DNA of 64,000 bases from Yersinia massiliensis CCUG 53443 (lineage in GTDB: Bacteria; Pseudomonadota; Gammaproteobacteria; Enterobacterales; Enterobacteriaceae). Below, piece after piece: positions 9,689 through 19,262 of the stretch. The notes beneath the pieces are model-generated. The model did not search any database and was not told where the DNA came from. It saw only the letters and a list, made by a program, of their open reading frames with translations. The stretch spans positions 1,688,381 through 1,752,380 of the forward strand of contig NZ_HE997643.1 in assembly GCF_000312485.1 (NCBI RefSeq), read 5' to 3'. A program made the position numbers and the translations under genes. Within the stretch, counting starts at the first letter, position 1. Each line of letters starts with the position of its first letter.

Positions 9689-10951
9689 ATGGATATTAAA
9701 ATAGAGAACAAGCCAGTTATTAGAAATCATACTAAAGTAATTATATTTTGTGTGCTATGTATTCTCACAACATGTCTACTTTTTATATATCGATTATCCA
9801 CAACGGAGACATCCTTATTGGTTTCACGAAACAATGTTACCTTTTATGTTATAGAACCAGAAATTTATCAGGACACACTATTTACTCGAGCCGTTTCCGT
9901 TCCCCAAGAAAGCATTATAGTATCGAGTGAGTATGGAGGGAAAGTCATTGAAATCGTTAAGCCAGTTTTTGAACAAGTATTAAAAGGGGATGTTATTGCC
10001 CGATTATCAAACTACGATTTGATGCTAAAAAAAACATCGCGAATAGCTGAAATTACAGAACAAATAAACAATTTACGCAACATGAGAATGCATATAGAAC
10101 AGAATAATCGAGATGCGAAAATAAGCTTACAAGAAGCACAGCATAATATAGATATTATTACTAAGAATCTTGCCAGATATCAGTCTCTTGATAAAAAATC
10201 ACTGATCGCAAGATCAGAAGTAGAAACCCAATTGGATCTGTTAAAGCACTGGAAAGTTAAGCAAGAGATATTTAATAATTATAACAATAATAACGACATT
10301 TCTGCCCCCTCTCAATTTAAAAGTATAGAAAACACCATTACTCGACTTGAAGAGCTATTGAGTTTTATTGATAGTGGTACGGGACAACTTGTAATAACTG
10401 CACCTATTGATGGAACGATATCGATGTTAGACATTGAATTAGGCCAGCAATTAAAACCTGGAGCAAATATTGCAACGATAGATAATCTTAAATCATATTA
10501 TTTCAATGTCGACTTCAGTGAATATTATCTTGATAAAATAAAACCAAAAAGTCACATTTACTCAAATATAAATGGAAAGGATACACGTTTATTGATTGAA
10601 TCAGTTTCGACACTCGTTGAAAATGGAAAATTCAAAGCAAAACTCATTCCGATTGAATATAGTGTTGAGCCACTAAAAAGAGGGCAATCTATTGAAATAA
10701 AGATCCCGTTACAAGAAAGTAACACCCCTGTACTGACAGTTCCTATTGATAGTATTGTTAAGGACAAATATGGGAATAGTTTTTTATATATCTACCAAGA
10801 AAAATCTGACCATGCAATTAAGACAAAGGTTGAAGTGAAACGCAAGAATACAATAAAAGCAGAGATCATATCAGGGCTCACTGTCGGGGATCGTATTGTT
10901 ATACTCCCCGAAATCAAAAACACTGAACACACAATCATCGGATTCAAATAA
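9689..10951 (+). CDS. darC: Darobactin exporter membrane-fusion protein DarC
   Basis: A 420-residue HlyD/MacA-type periplasmic adaptor. The N-terminal membrane anchor lies at about residues 14-33. A lipoyl-like half follows (GGKVIEIVKPVFEQVLKGDV), then a helical hairpin at about 110-215, the second lipoyl half (TAPIDGTISMLDIELGQQL) and beta-barrel domains up to VGDRIVILP. It would link the DarB/DarD inner-membrane complex to an outer-membrane channel. No channel is encoded here, so a TolC-type protein from elsewhere in the genome is expected. It begins 5 nt after darB and ends 1 nt before darD. Confidence 0.85.
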   Translation: MDIKIENKPVIRNHTKVIIFCVLCILTTCLLFIYRLSTTETSLLVSRNNVTFYVIEPEIYQDTLFTRAVSVPQESIIVSSEYGGKVIEIVKPVFEQVLKGDVIARLSNYDLMLKKTSRIAEITEQINNLRNMRMHIEQNNRDAKISLQEAQHNIDIITKNLARYQSLDKKSLIARSEVETQLDLLKHWKVKQEIFNNYNNNNDISAPSQFKSIENTITRLEELLSFIDSGTGQLVITAPIDGTISMLDIELGQQLKPGANIATIDNLKSYYFNVDFSEYYLDKIKPKSHIYSNINGKDTRLLIESVSTLVENGKFKAKLIPIEYSVEPLKRGQSIEIKIPLQESNTPVLTVPIDSIVKDKYGNSFLYIYQEKSDHAIKTKVEVKRKNTIKAEIISGLTVGDRIVILPEIKNTEHTIIGFK

Positions 10952-10952
10952 T

Positions 10953-11612
10953 ATGTTAACCATGCTGAATGCAGAGAAGTTTCACATAACCAAAACCGTT
11001 AAAACCAAGGCGATTAGTCATCTGAATTTTTCAGTCAACAAAGGGGATTTTGTTTCAATCATGGGGCCATCTGGATCAGGCAAATCAACACTACTGAATA
11101 TTATCGGTATGTTTGATTCCCTTGATAGTGGTTCACTGAACTTGGCCGGAAGAGAGGTAACAAATCTAAGCTATTCACAAAAAATCTCGCTACGTCGAGA
11201 ACTTATAGGATATATATTTCAATCATTTAATCTTATCCCTCATTTATCTATTTTCGATAATGTCGCCTTACCTTTAAAGTATCGTGGCGTGGCCAAAAAT
11301 GAGCGTGCAGAGCGAGTTAATCAAGTATTAAATCTCTTTGGTATTGATAACAGAAGAGATCATAAGCCAATGCAGCTATCTGGTGGCCAGCAACAGCGCG
11401 TCGCTATTGCTAGGGCCATGGTTTCTGAACCTGTGTTACTGCTCGCCGATGAACCTACTGGTAATCTGGATAGCAAAAATAGCCGAGGCGTGCTTCAACA
11501 ACTAAATTATATCAATAAGAAAGGTACAACTATTATCATGGTCACTCACTCAGAAGAAGCCTCAAAATATGGTAGTAGAATAATCACAATGAAAGACGGT
11601 AGTTTTATTTAA
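10953..11612 (+). CDS. darD: Darobactin exporter ATPase DarD
   Basis: A 219-residue ABC ATPase of the MacB/LolD class. The Walker A motif GPSGSGKST is at 38-46, the signature is [14 protein letters not shown], and the Walker B is [13 protein letters not shown], with the switch His in VTHSEE. The ATG at 10953 follows the darC stop by one base. An in-frame upstream start would overlap darC by more than 50 bp, so I reject it. It should energise DarB. MacB-type ATPases without a fused permease are usual for this clade. Confidence 0.88.
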   Translation: MLTMLNAEKFHITKTVKTKAISHLNFSVNKGDFVSIMGPSGSGKSTLLNIIGMFDSLDSGSLNLAGREVTNLSYSQKISLRRELIGYIFQSFNLIPHLSIFDNVALPLKYRGVAKNERAERVNQVLNLFGIDNRRDHKPMQLSGGQQQRVAIARAMVSEPVLLLADEPTGNLDSKNSRGVLQQLNYINKKGTTIIMVTHSEEASKYGSRIITMKDGSFI

Positions 11613-11630
11613 GGGATATTAGGACATATT

Positions 11631-12941
11631 ATGGATAATATAATACCAGTTAAGTACATTGATTGTGCCAAAATAAATAATATTGATATACAAGAACTGA
11701 AAGAGATAGATGCGTGTGAGTATAAATCATTATCCGCGTATTTAATTGGCAGAATACCTGCTGAAGACTTATTAACAAGTGATGAACTCGATACTTATAA
11801 TCAAGAGATTGACCGTGAACTGTTAGTAAAAGAAATTAATGCAGAAAAATTAGTTATTGTCCTGAAAGCGACCCGCCTATGCAATCTTCGTTGCACTTAC
11901 TGTCACTCATGGGCTGAAGGTCCGAATCAAACGGTTTCATTTGATACACTTGTCCGCGTTGTACGGAAAATCCTTGCAATTCCGAATATTAGTAGATTTG
12001 AATTTGTTTGGCATGGCGGAGAAATAACTCTGTTAAAACCACTTTTTTTCAAGAAGCTAATTTGGTTACAGCAACAATTCAAACGGCCAGAACAATATAT
12101 TACAAACACGATGCAATCGAACTTAGTCAATATATCGGATGAATGGTTAACATTTATTAAGGGGATTGGCATGAATGTCGGCATTAGCCTTGATGGCATT
12201 CCAACTATAAATGATAAGAGGCGTATCGATTATCGAGGAAGAGGGACATCTGAGCGGGTAGCAAAAGGCATAAAAAAACTTCTAAAATATCAAATACTAT
12301 ATGGTGCACTCATTGTTGTTGATCGCGAAGTCTATCAGACTGACAAAACAGAAATGCTAGACTATTTTATTTCAATCGAATTAACAAATATTGAATTCTT
12401 GAATATCGTTCCTGATAATAGACTAGTTTCCGGACAGGACATTGGGAATGATTTTATTAGCTATGATGAATTTATTTATTTTCTATCCTCCCTTTTTAAT
12501 GTTTGGATAACTGGCTATAGGGAAAAGATACGCATCTCTGTTTTTGAGGATTTCATCCGAGTACTGAAGAATCCAGATAAAGAACTTTCTGCATGTTATT
12601 GGTCTGGTAATTGTTCACAAGAGATTATTACTTTGGAACCTAACGGTGATGTATCTCCTTGTGATAAATATGTCGGTGATGCCAACAGTATCTACGGTTC
12701 CCTGTTGTACGATGACTTAGCTGATTTGTTGGCCTTTTCCTCTCACAATCGACAAGCTATTGATGAGGAAATAACCGCGACAGAAAAAATGAGCCACTGT
12801 GAATGGTTTTCCATCTGCCACGGCGGTTGCCCTCACGATAGAGTCATCAATCGCCGACATACCGAAGGCTATGATGATACTTGTTGCGGTACAGGAAAAT
12901 TACTTTCAACAATCCGTCATTACTTAGCTAGCTTCAACTGA
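11631..12941 (+). CDS. darE: Darobactin radical SAM/SPASM maturase DarE
   Basis: A 436-residue radical S-adenosylmethionine enzyme that should install both the W1-W3 ether and the W3-K5 carbon-carbon crosslinks on DarA. The CX3CX2C motif binding the SAM-cleaving [4Fe-4S] cluster is C84, C88 and C91 (CNLRCTYC). The SPASM auxiliary-cluster cysteines lie near the C terminus in CYWSGNC, DVSPCDKY, CEWFSICHGGC and TCC. FEFVWHGGE is the GGE-type SAM-binding motif. AGGA precedes the start. Residues 1-75 could hold a precursor-recognition element. It is the last gene of the operon and faces kgtP convergently. Confidence 0.9.
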   Translation: MDNIIPVKYIDCAKINNIDIQELKEIDACEYKSLSAYLIGRIPAEDLLTSDELDTYNQEIDRELLVKEINAEKLVIVLKATRLCNLRCTYCHSWAEGPNQTVSFDTLVRVVRKILAIPNISRFEFVWHGGEITLLKPLFFKKLIWLQQQFKRPEQYITNTMQSNLVNISDEWLTFIKGIGMNVGISLDGIPTINDKRRIDYRGRGTSERVAKGIKKLLKYQILYGALIVVDREVYQTDKTEMLDYFISIELTNIEFLNIVPDNRLVSGQDIGNDFISYDEFIYFLSSLFNVWITGYREKIRISVFEDFIRVLKNPDKELSACYWSGNCSQEIITLEPNGDVSPCDKYVGDANSIYGSLLYDDLADLLAFSSHNRQAIDEEITATEKMSHCEWFSICHGGCPHDRVINRRHTEGYDDTCCGTGKLLSTIRHYLASFN

Positions 12942-12963
12942 AGCCATATAGAAACGGCTTCAG
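12938..12963 (+). terminator. Hairpin at the 3' end of darE
   Basis: CTGAAGCC / GGCTTCAG is a perfect 8-bp stem overlapping the darE stop codon. No T run follows, so its role as terminator is doubtful. Confidence 0.35.
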
Positions 12964-12979
12964 CTATTAGCTTCTCGAG

Positions 12980-14308
12980 CTATAAATCAACCTCTTGCCC
13001 TTTACGATGCAACCGTAAGGATACTAAGAAGGTGAGGAAACACATGGCTGAGACATACCAAAAGAAGCTATTTTCCAGATCAAACGACTTGAGAGACAGT
13101 GCCACATATTCAGCGCTGCCACCAAACATGGCATTTGCGACGGCATAGGATAAGCCGACCCCTAACGCTCTCACTTCCGGCGGGAACATTTCAGCTTTAA
13201 GTAACCCACCAATTGAGGTGTAGAAACTGAGTATAATCAGTGCCGTCACAATCAACGCAAAAGCAATATAAGGGCTAGTCACCCCTTTTAATGCATGCAA
13301 GATAGGCACCGTTAGCAGCATCGATAATAGACCAAAAATAAGCATGGAAGTGCGGCGGCTAATTCGGTCGGACAATGCACCAAATAATGGCTGCATAATC
13401 ATGAAAATAAAGAGCGCGGCCGTCATCACTAAACTGGCTGTTTTCACATCCATTCCGGCAGTATTGACCAAATACTTTTGCATATAAGTGGTGTAGGTAT
13501 AAAAAGAGAGTGACCCACCCGCAGTAAAACCTAGCACCATTATAAATGCGCGGCGATTCTTCCACAGTCCTTTTAAGCTACCGGCATCTTTCTTATTACG
13601 CGTCTTTTCATCTGAGGTTTCATTCAGCGAACGGCGCAAATAAAGTGCCACCACCGCCAATAATGCGCCCAGTACAAACGGAATACGCCAACCCCAACTA
13701 TGCAGAACATCTGATGGCAGAGTTTGCTGTAAAATAACCAGTACTAATAAAGCCAGTAATTGCCCCCCAATCAATGTGACGTACTGGAATGAGGCATAAA
13801 AACCCTTCCGCCCTTTCACTGCCACTTCACTCATATAGGTTGCACTGGTGCCGTATTCCCCCCCAACAGACAACCCTTGGAATAAGCGAGCCACTAACAG
13901 CAAAATAGGGGCCAGATTGCCGATGGAAGCATAGGTTGGCAGGCAAGCAATCATTAATGAGCCTGCGCACATCATATAGACGGAAATCAACATGGAGAGT
14001 TTACGGCCATGTTTATCCGCAATATACCCAAATAGCCAACCCCCTATTGGTCGCATTAAAAAACCGGCGGCAAAAACACCTGCGGTTTGCACTAATTGCG
14101 TGGTGGGATTATCACTGGGGAAAAATAGTGGGGCGAAATAGAGGGCGCAGAATGAATAAATATAAAAATCAAACCATTCAACTAAGTTACCAGAAGAAGC
14201 CCCAACAATAGCGCGAATTCTCTGCCGAGTATCTGCGCTCTCTGTTAAACGCGCTGATTGTGTTGAATTTTCTGTCGAAACTGCTTCGATTGATGTTGTT
14301 TCTGTCAT
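12980..14308 (-). CDS. kgtP: Alpha-ketoglutarate:H+ symporter
   Basis: A 442-residue MFS transporter of the metabolite:H+ symporter family. It matches E. coli KgtP over its full length, with blocks such as [68 protein letters not shown] and LHRKGQE. It imports 2-oxoglutarate across the inner membrane. I chose the ATG at 14308 (MTETTS) because the 32 upstream residues are unlike KgtP and the spacing to a purine-rich GGTGATGG is acceptable. It is convergent with darE and marks the right edge of the AT-rich island. Confidence 0.9.
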   Translation of the reverse strand: MTETTSIEAVSTENSTQSARLTESADTRQRIRAIVGASSGNLVEWFDFYIYSFCALYFAPLFFPSDNPTTQLVQTAGVFAAGFLMRPIGGWLFGYIADKHGRKLSMLISVYMMCAGSLMIACLPTYASIGNLAPILLLVARLFQGLSVGGEYGTSATYMSEVAVKGRKGFYASFQYVTLIGGQLLALLVLVILQQTLPSDVLHSWGWRIPFVLGALLAVVALYLRRSLNETSDEKTRNKKDAGSLKGLWKNRRAFIMVLGFTAGGSLSFYTYTTYMQKYLVNTAGMDVKTASLVMTAALFIFMIMQPLFGALSDRISRRTSMLIFGLLSMLLTVPILHALKGVTSPYIAFALIVTALIILSFYTSIGGLLKAEMFPPEVRALGVGLSYAVANAMFGGSAEYVALSLKSFDLENSFFWYVSAMCFLTFLVSLRLHRKGQEVDL

Positions 14309-14552
14309 ATTGATGTATCCATCACCTTGTTGAATGTTCACACCCGCATGAACGCTCTTTATGTATTGTAAGATTGTTATATATTGGTAGTAATATTGTT
14401 TCAATTGACGTTATCTCTGGTTTGGAAGTTTAGGAAAAAACTTATATTTCCTTGTGATCTCAACGAGATAATTTTGTAGCACCGATGTATAGCAGATGTA
14501 TTTCCGTGAAGTAGAACGCAGATAAAACAATCAGAGACAATAATGCATCGAT

Positions 14553-14591
14553 AATAATTGACCAGTGTTTGAGCTTCACTGGTCAATTATT
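14553..14591 (-). terminator. Long hairpin downstream of the DUF924 gene
   Basis: A perfect 15-bp stem (AATAATTGACCAGTG and its complement) with a 9-nt loop lies 18 bp past the stop of the DUF924 gene. The following T content is modest. It probably acts as a terminator, separating that gene from kgtP. Confidence 0.55.
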
Positions 14592-14608
14592 GCGTTTATG
14601 ACTTAGCC

Positions 14609-15148
14609 CTAAAATGCTGAACCCGGTTGTAATAGAAATGCCTGTTCTTCAGCGCTGGATACCCGACCAAGAATATGATTGCGGTGCGGATAACGGCCGA
14701 AACGATCAATAATCGCTTTATGGCGCAACTCATAATCGAGTTGAAGCTCATTGCCTAGCTCGGTATAAAGCACCAGTGCTTGTTGATGAATGAATGGGGA
14801 TTCCGAGTGCATAAATGGCATATAGAGAAAACCACGTTGTGTGTCTGTTAGCTGTCCCGTCTGACCGCTGCTGATAGCCTCTTGAGCCAGCACCAATGCC
14901 ATACCATCGCAGGAAAAGGAAGCGGGAAGATCACGGAACATATTCCGGCTGAACTGATCGAGCACCAATATTTCCGCTAAGCGCCCTTCGATCTTTTGCC
15001 GCCAATTTGCCAGTTCTCCCTTGGATGCAGCCTGCCAGACTGAGCCAAAATGCTGGCGCAAATAGGCATCAAAATCGTCATCCTTTTTGAACCACAATGC
15101 TGAGTCCATTTCGCTAAACCAAAAATTAAGAATTTTTTGATAGTCCAT
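14609..15148 (-). CDS. DUF924 family protein
   Basis: A 179-residue soluble protein of the DUF924 family. The diagnostic features are the N-terminal ILNFWFSE, the central EGRLAEILVLDQFSRNMFRD, the middle GFLYMPFMHSE, and the C-terminal DRFGRYPHRNHILGR. The family has a helical TPR-like fold, and its function is not established. The gene is divergent from moeA with 195 bp between the two starts. Confidence 0.82.
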   Translation of the reverse strand: MDYQKILNFWFSEMDSALWFKKDDDFDAYLRQHFGSVWQAASKGELANWRQKIEGRLAEILVLDQFSRNMFRDLPASFSCDGMALVLAQEAISSGQTGQLTDTQRGFLYMPFMHSESPFIHQQALVLYTELGNELQLDYELRHKAIIDRFGRYPHRNHILGRVSSAEEQAFLLQPGSAF

Positions 15149-15343
15149 ATTTTTCCCCTATTTCGTCAGCCAACAATAAACACTCATAAAAAAGCCTAGC
15201 CCCCGACCAATACAGTCTCAGTCTGTGGCCTTCATCCATTCACCCACCTTGCAATCTCTGCCATAATAGCCACCTTACTTGATAGGTAGTTCTGCATCCA
15301 CAATACTTCTTTGTTGGGGTGCACACAGACCACGGAGTTCAGC

Positions 15344-16582
15344 ATGGATCACTGTAATACCTCGGATTTAATCTCTCTGGAACAAGCACTGACTACAATG
15401 CTGTCGCAGGTCACCCCATTACAAGCAACAGAATTCATCCCGTTAACTGATGCTGCCGGACGTATCACTGCCAGTGCTATTACGTCCCCCATTGCTGTTC
15501 CCCCTTTCGCCAATTCGGCCATGGACGGTTATGCGGTGCGCAGTAATGAGCTTAGCAGTGGACTGCCTTTACCGGTGGCTGGTAAGTCTTTTGCCGGTGC
15601 CCCCTTTAATGATATTTGGCCTGCCAATACTTGTATTCGAATCATGACCGGAGCCCCGATCCCGACTGGCGCTGATGCTGTCATCATGCAAGAACAGGCT
15701 GTAGTCAGTGAACAGGGTGTCACATTTAATGGCAGCGTGCGTATCAGGCAAAACATCCGTTTTGCCGGAGAAGATATTCAACAAGGTGCAGCGGTGTTCC
15801 CTGCTGGCGTAAAACTCGGTGCGGCACAGCTTCCCTTGTTGGCATCCTTGGGGATTGCCGACGTGACTGTTTTTCGTGCGTTGAAAGTCGCTATTTTCTC
15901 AACCGGTGATGAATTACAGGCCATCGGTCAGCCATTGGGCGAAGGTCAGATTTACGATACTAACCGTTTTGCCGTGCGCTTAATGCTGCAACAACTGGGC
16001 TGCCAAATCATCGATCTGGGTGTTATCCCCGATGATCAACAAGCTTTGCGCACAGCCTTTGAGCAAGCGGATAGTGTGGCAGATCTCGTGATAAGTAGCG
16101 GCGGCGTCTCTGTTGGTGAAGCGGATTACACCAAACAAATGCTAGAGGAACTCGGCGATATCGGCTTCTGGAAATTAGCCATTAAACCCGGCAAACCTTT
16201 CGCTTTTGGTAAATTGGCCCACGCTTGGTTCTGTGGCTTACCCGGTAATCCAGTCTCTGCTGCCCTCACCTTCTATCAGCTCGTACAACCTCTGATTGCC
16301 AAGCTGTCGGGCCATTCTCAATGGCAACCACCGTTACGCCTCAAAGCCACGGCCATGACGAAATTGAAAAAATCCCCTGGCCGTTTGGATTTCCAACGTG
16401 GCATTTTCGCGTCCAACGCCAAAGGCGAGCTGGAAGTCCGCACCACCGGCCATCAAGGGTCCCATATTTTCAGCTCATTTAGCCAAGGCAATTGTTTCAT
16501 CGTACTTGAGCGTGAACGCGGTTCGGTAGAGGTCGGTGAAACTGTTGAGATAGAGTTATTTAATGCGTTGCTAGGGGGCTAA
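15344..16582 (+). CDS. moeA: Molybdopterin molybdenumtransferase
   Basis: Inserts molybdate into adenylated molybdopterin to give molybdenum cofactor. The 412-residue protein aligns throughout with E. coli MoeA ([66 protein letters not shown]). The ATG at 15344 has GGAG 7 nt upstream; an earlier TTG start (15311) has no such support. moeB follows directly, forming a two-gene operon as in E. coli. Confidence 0.96.
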   Translation: MDHCNTSDLISLEQALTTMLSQVTPLQATEFIPLTDAAGRITASAITSPIAVPPFANSAMDGYAVRSNELSSGLPLPVAGKSFAGAPFNDIWPANTCIRIMTGAPIPTGADAVIMQEQAVVSEQGVTFNGSVRIRQNIRFAGEDIQQGAAVFPAGVKLGAAQLPLLASLGIADVTVFRALKVAIFSTGDELQAIGQPLGEGQIYDTNRFAVRLMLQQLGCQIIDLGVIPDDQQALRTAFEQADSVADLVISSGGVSVGEADYTKQMLEELGDIGFWKLAIKPGKPFAFGKLAHAWFCGLPGNPVSAALTFYQLVQPLIAKLSGHSQWQPPLRLKATAMTKLKKSPGRLDFQRGIFASNAKGELEVRTTGHQGSHIFSSFSQGNCFIVLERERGSVEVGETVEIELFNALLGG

Positions 16583-17338
16583 ATGTTGCCTGAACTTTCC
16601 GATGCACAGGCTCTGCGGTACAACCGGCAAATCGTCCTGCGGGGGTTTGATTTTGACGGGCAGGAAAAGCTTAACGCGGCGAAAGTATTGATCGTGGGCT
16701 TAGGCGGCCTTGGCTGCGCCGCCGCACAATATCTGGCCGTGGCGGGCGTGGGGCATCTCACCCTACTGGATTTTGATACGGTTTCTCTCTCTAACTTGCA
16801 ACGGCAAATTTTGCACCGTGATAGTCGGATTGGGATGTCTAAAGTCACCTCTGCGGCGTTAGCATTGTCAGATTTGAATCCCCATCTGGCGCTAACCACC
16901 ATCGATGCTCAGCTAGAGGATGAACAACTCGCCGCCACCATCACGGAACATAATCTCGTGCTGGATTGCACCGATAATGTTGTCAGCCGTGAGCAGTTGA
17001 ACCGCTTGTGCTATGCACAACGCAAACCACTGGTATCAGGTGCTGCGATTCGCATGGAGGGGCAAGTCAGTGTCTTTACCTATCAGGAGAATCAACCCTG
17101 TTATCGCTGCCTTAGTCGGTTGTTTGGTGAAAATGCCCTGACCTGCGTCGAAGCTGGAGTAATGGCCCCGTTGGTTGGGATTATTGGTAATTTACAAGCA
17201 ATGGAAGCCATCAAATTATTGGCTCATTATGGTCAGGTTATTTCAGGGCGAATATTGATGTATGACGCTATGACGGCAGAGTTTCGCAGTTTAAAACTGG
17301 CAAAAGACGCCCACTGCGAGGTTTGCAGTCATGTTTAA
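16583..17338 (+). CDS. moeB: Molybdopterin-synthase adenylyltransferase
   Basis: Adenylates the C-terminal glycine of MoaD so that it can be sulphurated for molybdopterin synthesis. The 251-residue E1-like enzyme has the nucleotide-binding GLGGLGCAAAQYL near residue 35. The fold signature is LLDFDTVSLSNLQRQ and DCTDN carries the catalytic Asp. Two zinc-binding CXXC pairs are CYRC and CEVC near the C terminus. The start directly abuts the moeA stop. The TAA stop begins a 10-bp imperfect tandem repeat (17336-17355). Confidence 0.95.
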   Translation: MLPELSDAQALRYNRQIVLRGFDFDGQEKLNAAKVLIVGLGGLGCAAAQYLAVAGVGHLTLLDFDTVSLSNLQRQILHRDSRIGMSKVTSAALALSDLNPHLALTTIDAQLEDEQLAATITEHNLVLDCTDNVVSREQLNRLCYAQRKPLVSGAAIRMEGQVSVFTYQENQPCYRCLSRLFGENALTCVEAGVMAPLVGIIGNLQAMEAIKLLAHYGQVISGRILMYDAMTAEFRSLKLAKDAHCEVCSHV

Positions 17339-17355
17339 AAGGGCTTAAAAGGCTT
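17336..17355 (+). repeat. 10-bp tandem repeat x2 starting at the moeB stop
   Basis: TAAAAGGGCT is followed by TAAAAGGCTT. The first three bases of unit 1 are the moeB stop codon. It is short and imperfect, so chance is possible, but it resembles the longer stop-anchored repeats in this window. Confidence 0.4.
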
Positions 17356-17388
17356 GCAGCAAGGATTAGCCGAATTTGGGGCGAAAAA

Positions 17389-17413
17389 AAAGCTGATGCC
17401 ATGCATCAGCTTT
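17389..17413. terminator. Bidirectional terminator between moeB and ybiT
   Basis: The 10-bp stem AAAGCTGATG / CATCAGCTTT with a 5-nt loop is flanked by an A run on the left and a T-rich stretch on the right. It can therefore serve both convergent genes. Confidence 0.8.
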
Positions 17414-17436
17414 CTTATTTTGACACCATCAGATAA

Positions 17437-19032
17437 TCAGGACTGAATACCTTGGCTACGCAGATAATCTTCGTAGTTACCGGTGAAGTCGATCACCTTA
17501 GTTGGGGTCATTTCAAGTACTCGGCTCGCCAATGAACTGACGAACTCACGGTCATGAGAAACGAAGATCAATGTCCCTTCGTACATTTCCAATGCCATGT
17601 TAAGAGCTTCAATGGATTCCATGTCCAAGTGGTTGGTTGGTTCATCCATGACCAAAATGTTAGGACGCTGCATCATCAGCTTACCAAACAACATCCGCCC
17701 TTTTTCACCACCCGACAAGACCTGAACTTTTTTCTTGATATCGTCTTGGCTAAACAGCAAACGACCCAACACACTGCGCACAGCCTGCTCGTCGTCTTTT
17801 TCTTGTTTCCACTGGCTCATCCAGTCGAAAACAGTCAGGTCAATTTCAAAATCACTGGCGTGATCCTGTGCGTAGTAACCCACTTTGCTGTTTTCAGACC
17901 ATTTCACCGTACCAGAGTCTGCTTCGTAGTCCCCGACCAGCGTTTTCAGCAGTGTCGATTTACCGATACCGTTCGGCCCAAGAATCGCCACTTTCTCGCC
18001 AACTTCTAAGCGCAGATTCAGTTTTTTAAACAATGGGCCGTCTTCAAAACCTTTGGTCAGTAATTCCACTTCCAGCGCATTACGGAACAACTTTTTATCC
18101 TGATCAAAGCGGATAAACGGGTTCTGGCGGCTAGAAGCTTTAACTTCATCAAGCTGAATTTTATCAATTTGACGGGCGCGCGACGTGGCCTGTTTTGATT
18201 TAGAGGCGTTGGCGCTAAAGCGGCTAACGAAAGATTGTAGCTCAGAGATCTGGGCTTTTTTCTTCGCATTATCGGACAACAGACGCTCACGAGCTTGAGT
18301 CGCAGCCGTCATGTACTCATCATAGTTACCCGGATAAACACGCAATTCACCGTAATCCAAATCTGCCATGTGTGTGCACACCATATTCAGGAAGTGACGG
18401 TCATGGGAAATGATGATCATGGTGCTGCTACGTTCATTCAGAACTTGCTCCAACCAACGGATTGTATCGATATCCAAGTTGTTGGTCGGTTCGTCGAGTA
18501 ACAAAATTTCCGGGTCTGAGAACAACGCCTGTGCCAGCAATACACGCAATTTAAAGCCAGGGGCGATTTCGCTCATCAAACCATAATGTTGCTCAACCGG
18601 AATACCCACACCGAGCAGCAATTCACCCGCACGGGCTTCTGCGCTGTAGCCATCCATCTCACCATAGGCAACTTCCAGATCAGCCACTTTGTAGCCGTCT
18701 TCTTCGCTCATCTCAGGCAAGCCGTAAATACGGTCACGCTCTTCTTTGACTTCCCACAACTCGCCGTGCCCCATAATAACGGTGTCCAGCACAGTGTTGT
18801 TTTCAAAGGCGAATTGATCCTGACGCAATTTACCCAAGCGCTCATTTGGATCAAGGAAGACGTTGCCACCACTTGGTGCCAAATCGCCACCAAGGATTTT
18901 CATGAATGTGGATTTACCACAACCATTTGCGCCAATCAGACCGTAGCGATTACCGCCGCCAAATTTGACTGAAATGTTTTCAAACAGCGGCTTGCTGCCG
19001 AATTGCATGGTGATATTGTTAGTACTTAGCAC
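17437..19032 (-). CDS. ybiT: ABC-F family ATPase YbiT
   Basis: A cytoplasmic ABC-F protein, a ribosome-associated translation factor class, of 531 residues and with no membrane segments. It has two ATPase domains: Walker [10 protein letters not shown] and GPNGIGKST, and Walker [12 protein letters not shown] and [11 protein letters not shown]. The linker between them ([13 protein letters not shown] to RQIDKIQ) is characteristic. It is nearly collinear with E. coli YbiT. I chose a GTG start at 19032 ([11 protein letters not shown]) because it matches the family N terminus; a start further upstream would add 27 unrelated residues. Confidence 0.93.
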   Translation of the reverse strand: MLSTNNITMQFGSKPLFENISVKFGGGNRYGLIGANGCGKSTFMKILGGDLAPSGGNVFLDPNERLGKLRQDQFAFENNTVLDTVIMGHGELWEVKEERDRIYGLPEMSEEDGYKVADLEVAYGEMDGYSAEARAGELLLGVGIPVEQHYGLMSEIAPGFKLRVLLAQALFSDPEILLLDEPTNNLDIDTIRWLEQVLNERSSTMIIISHDRHFLNMVCTHMADLDYGELRVYPGNYDEYMTAATQARERLLSDNAKKKAQISELQSFVSRFSANASKSKQATSRARQIDKIQLDEVKASSRQNPFIRFDQDKKLFRNALEVELLTKGFEDGPLFKKLNLRLEVGEKVAILGPNGIGKSTLLKTLVGDYEADSGTVKWSENSKVGYYAQDHASDFEIDLTVFDWMSQWKQEKDDEQAVRSVLGRLLFSQDDIKKKVQVLSGGEKGRMLFGKLMMQRPNILVMDEPTNHLDMESIEALNMALEMYEGTLIFVSHDREFVSSLASRVLEMTPTKVIDFTGNYEDYLRSQGIQS

Positions 19033-19206
19033 AGAGCTCGCTCTCGATTGTATTACTGAATAGGGATATTCAAGAATGATAGAAAATGTGATTCGGCGCG
19101 CATTATGCCACAAGATGGCAAGAGTATCGCCTCCAGTTTTGCACGAAATCTCAGCAGGGGCTTAAATCTGAAAATACACGAGGATAACAACCCTGTTCTG
19201 GGACGT

Positions 19207-19228
19207 TAAAAGGGGCGAAATCGCCCCT
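19207..19228 (-). terminator. Terminator of the M24-fold gene
   Basis: AGGGGCGA-aa-TCGCCCCT lies about 35 bp past the stop of the minus-strand gene. On that strand it is followed by TTTT. Confidence 0.65.
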
Positions 19229-19262
19229 AGAGTCATCCTGATTAACGCCTAAGCTATCAGTG

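Noticed and set aside
14553-14591. Long hairpin as an attachment site or mobile-element end
   Set aside because: It is a single inverted repeat with no second copy, target duplication or transposase nearby. A terminator is the simpler reading.
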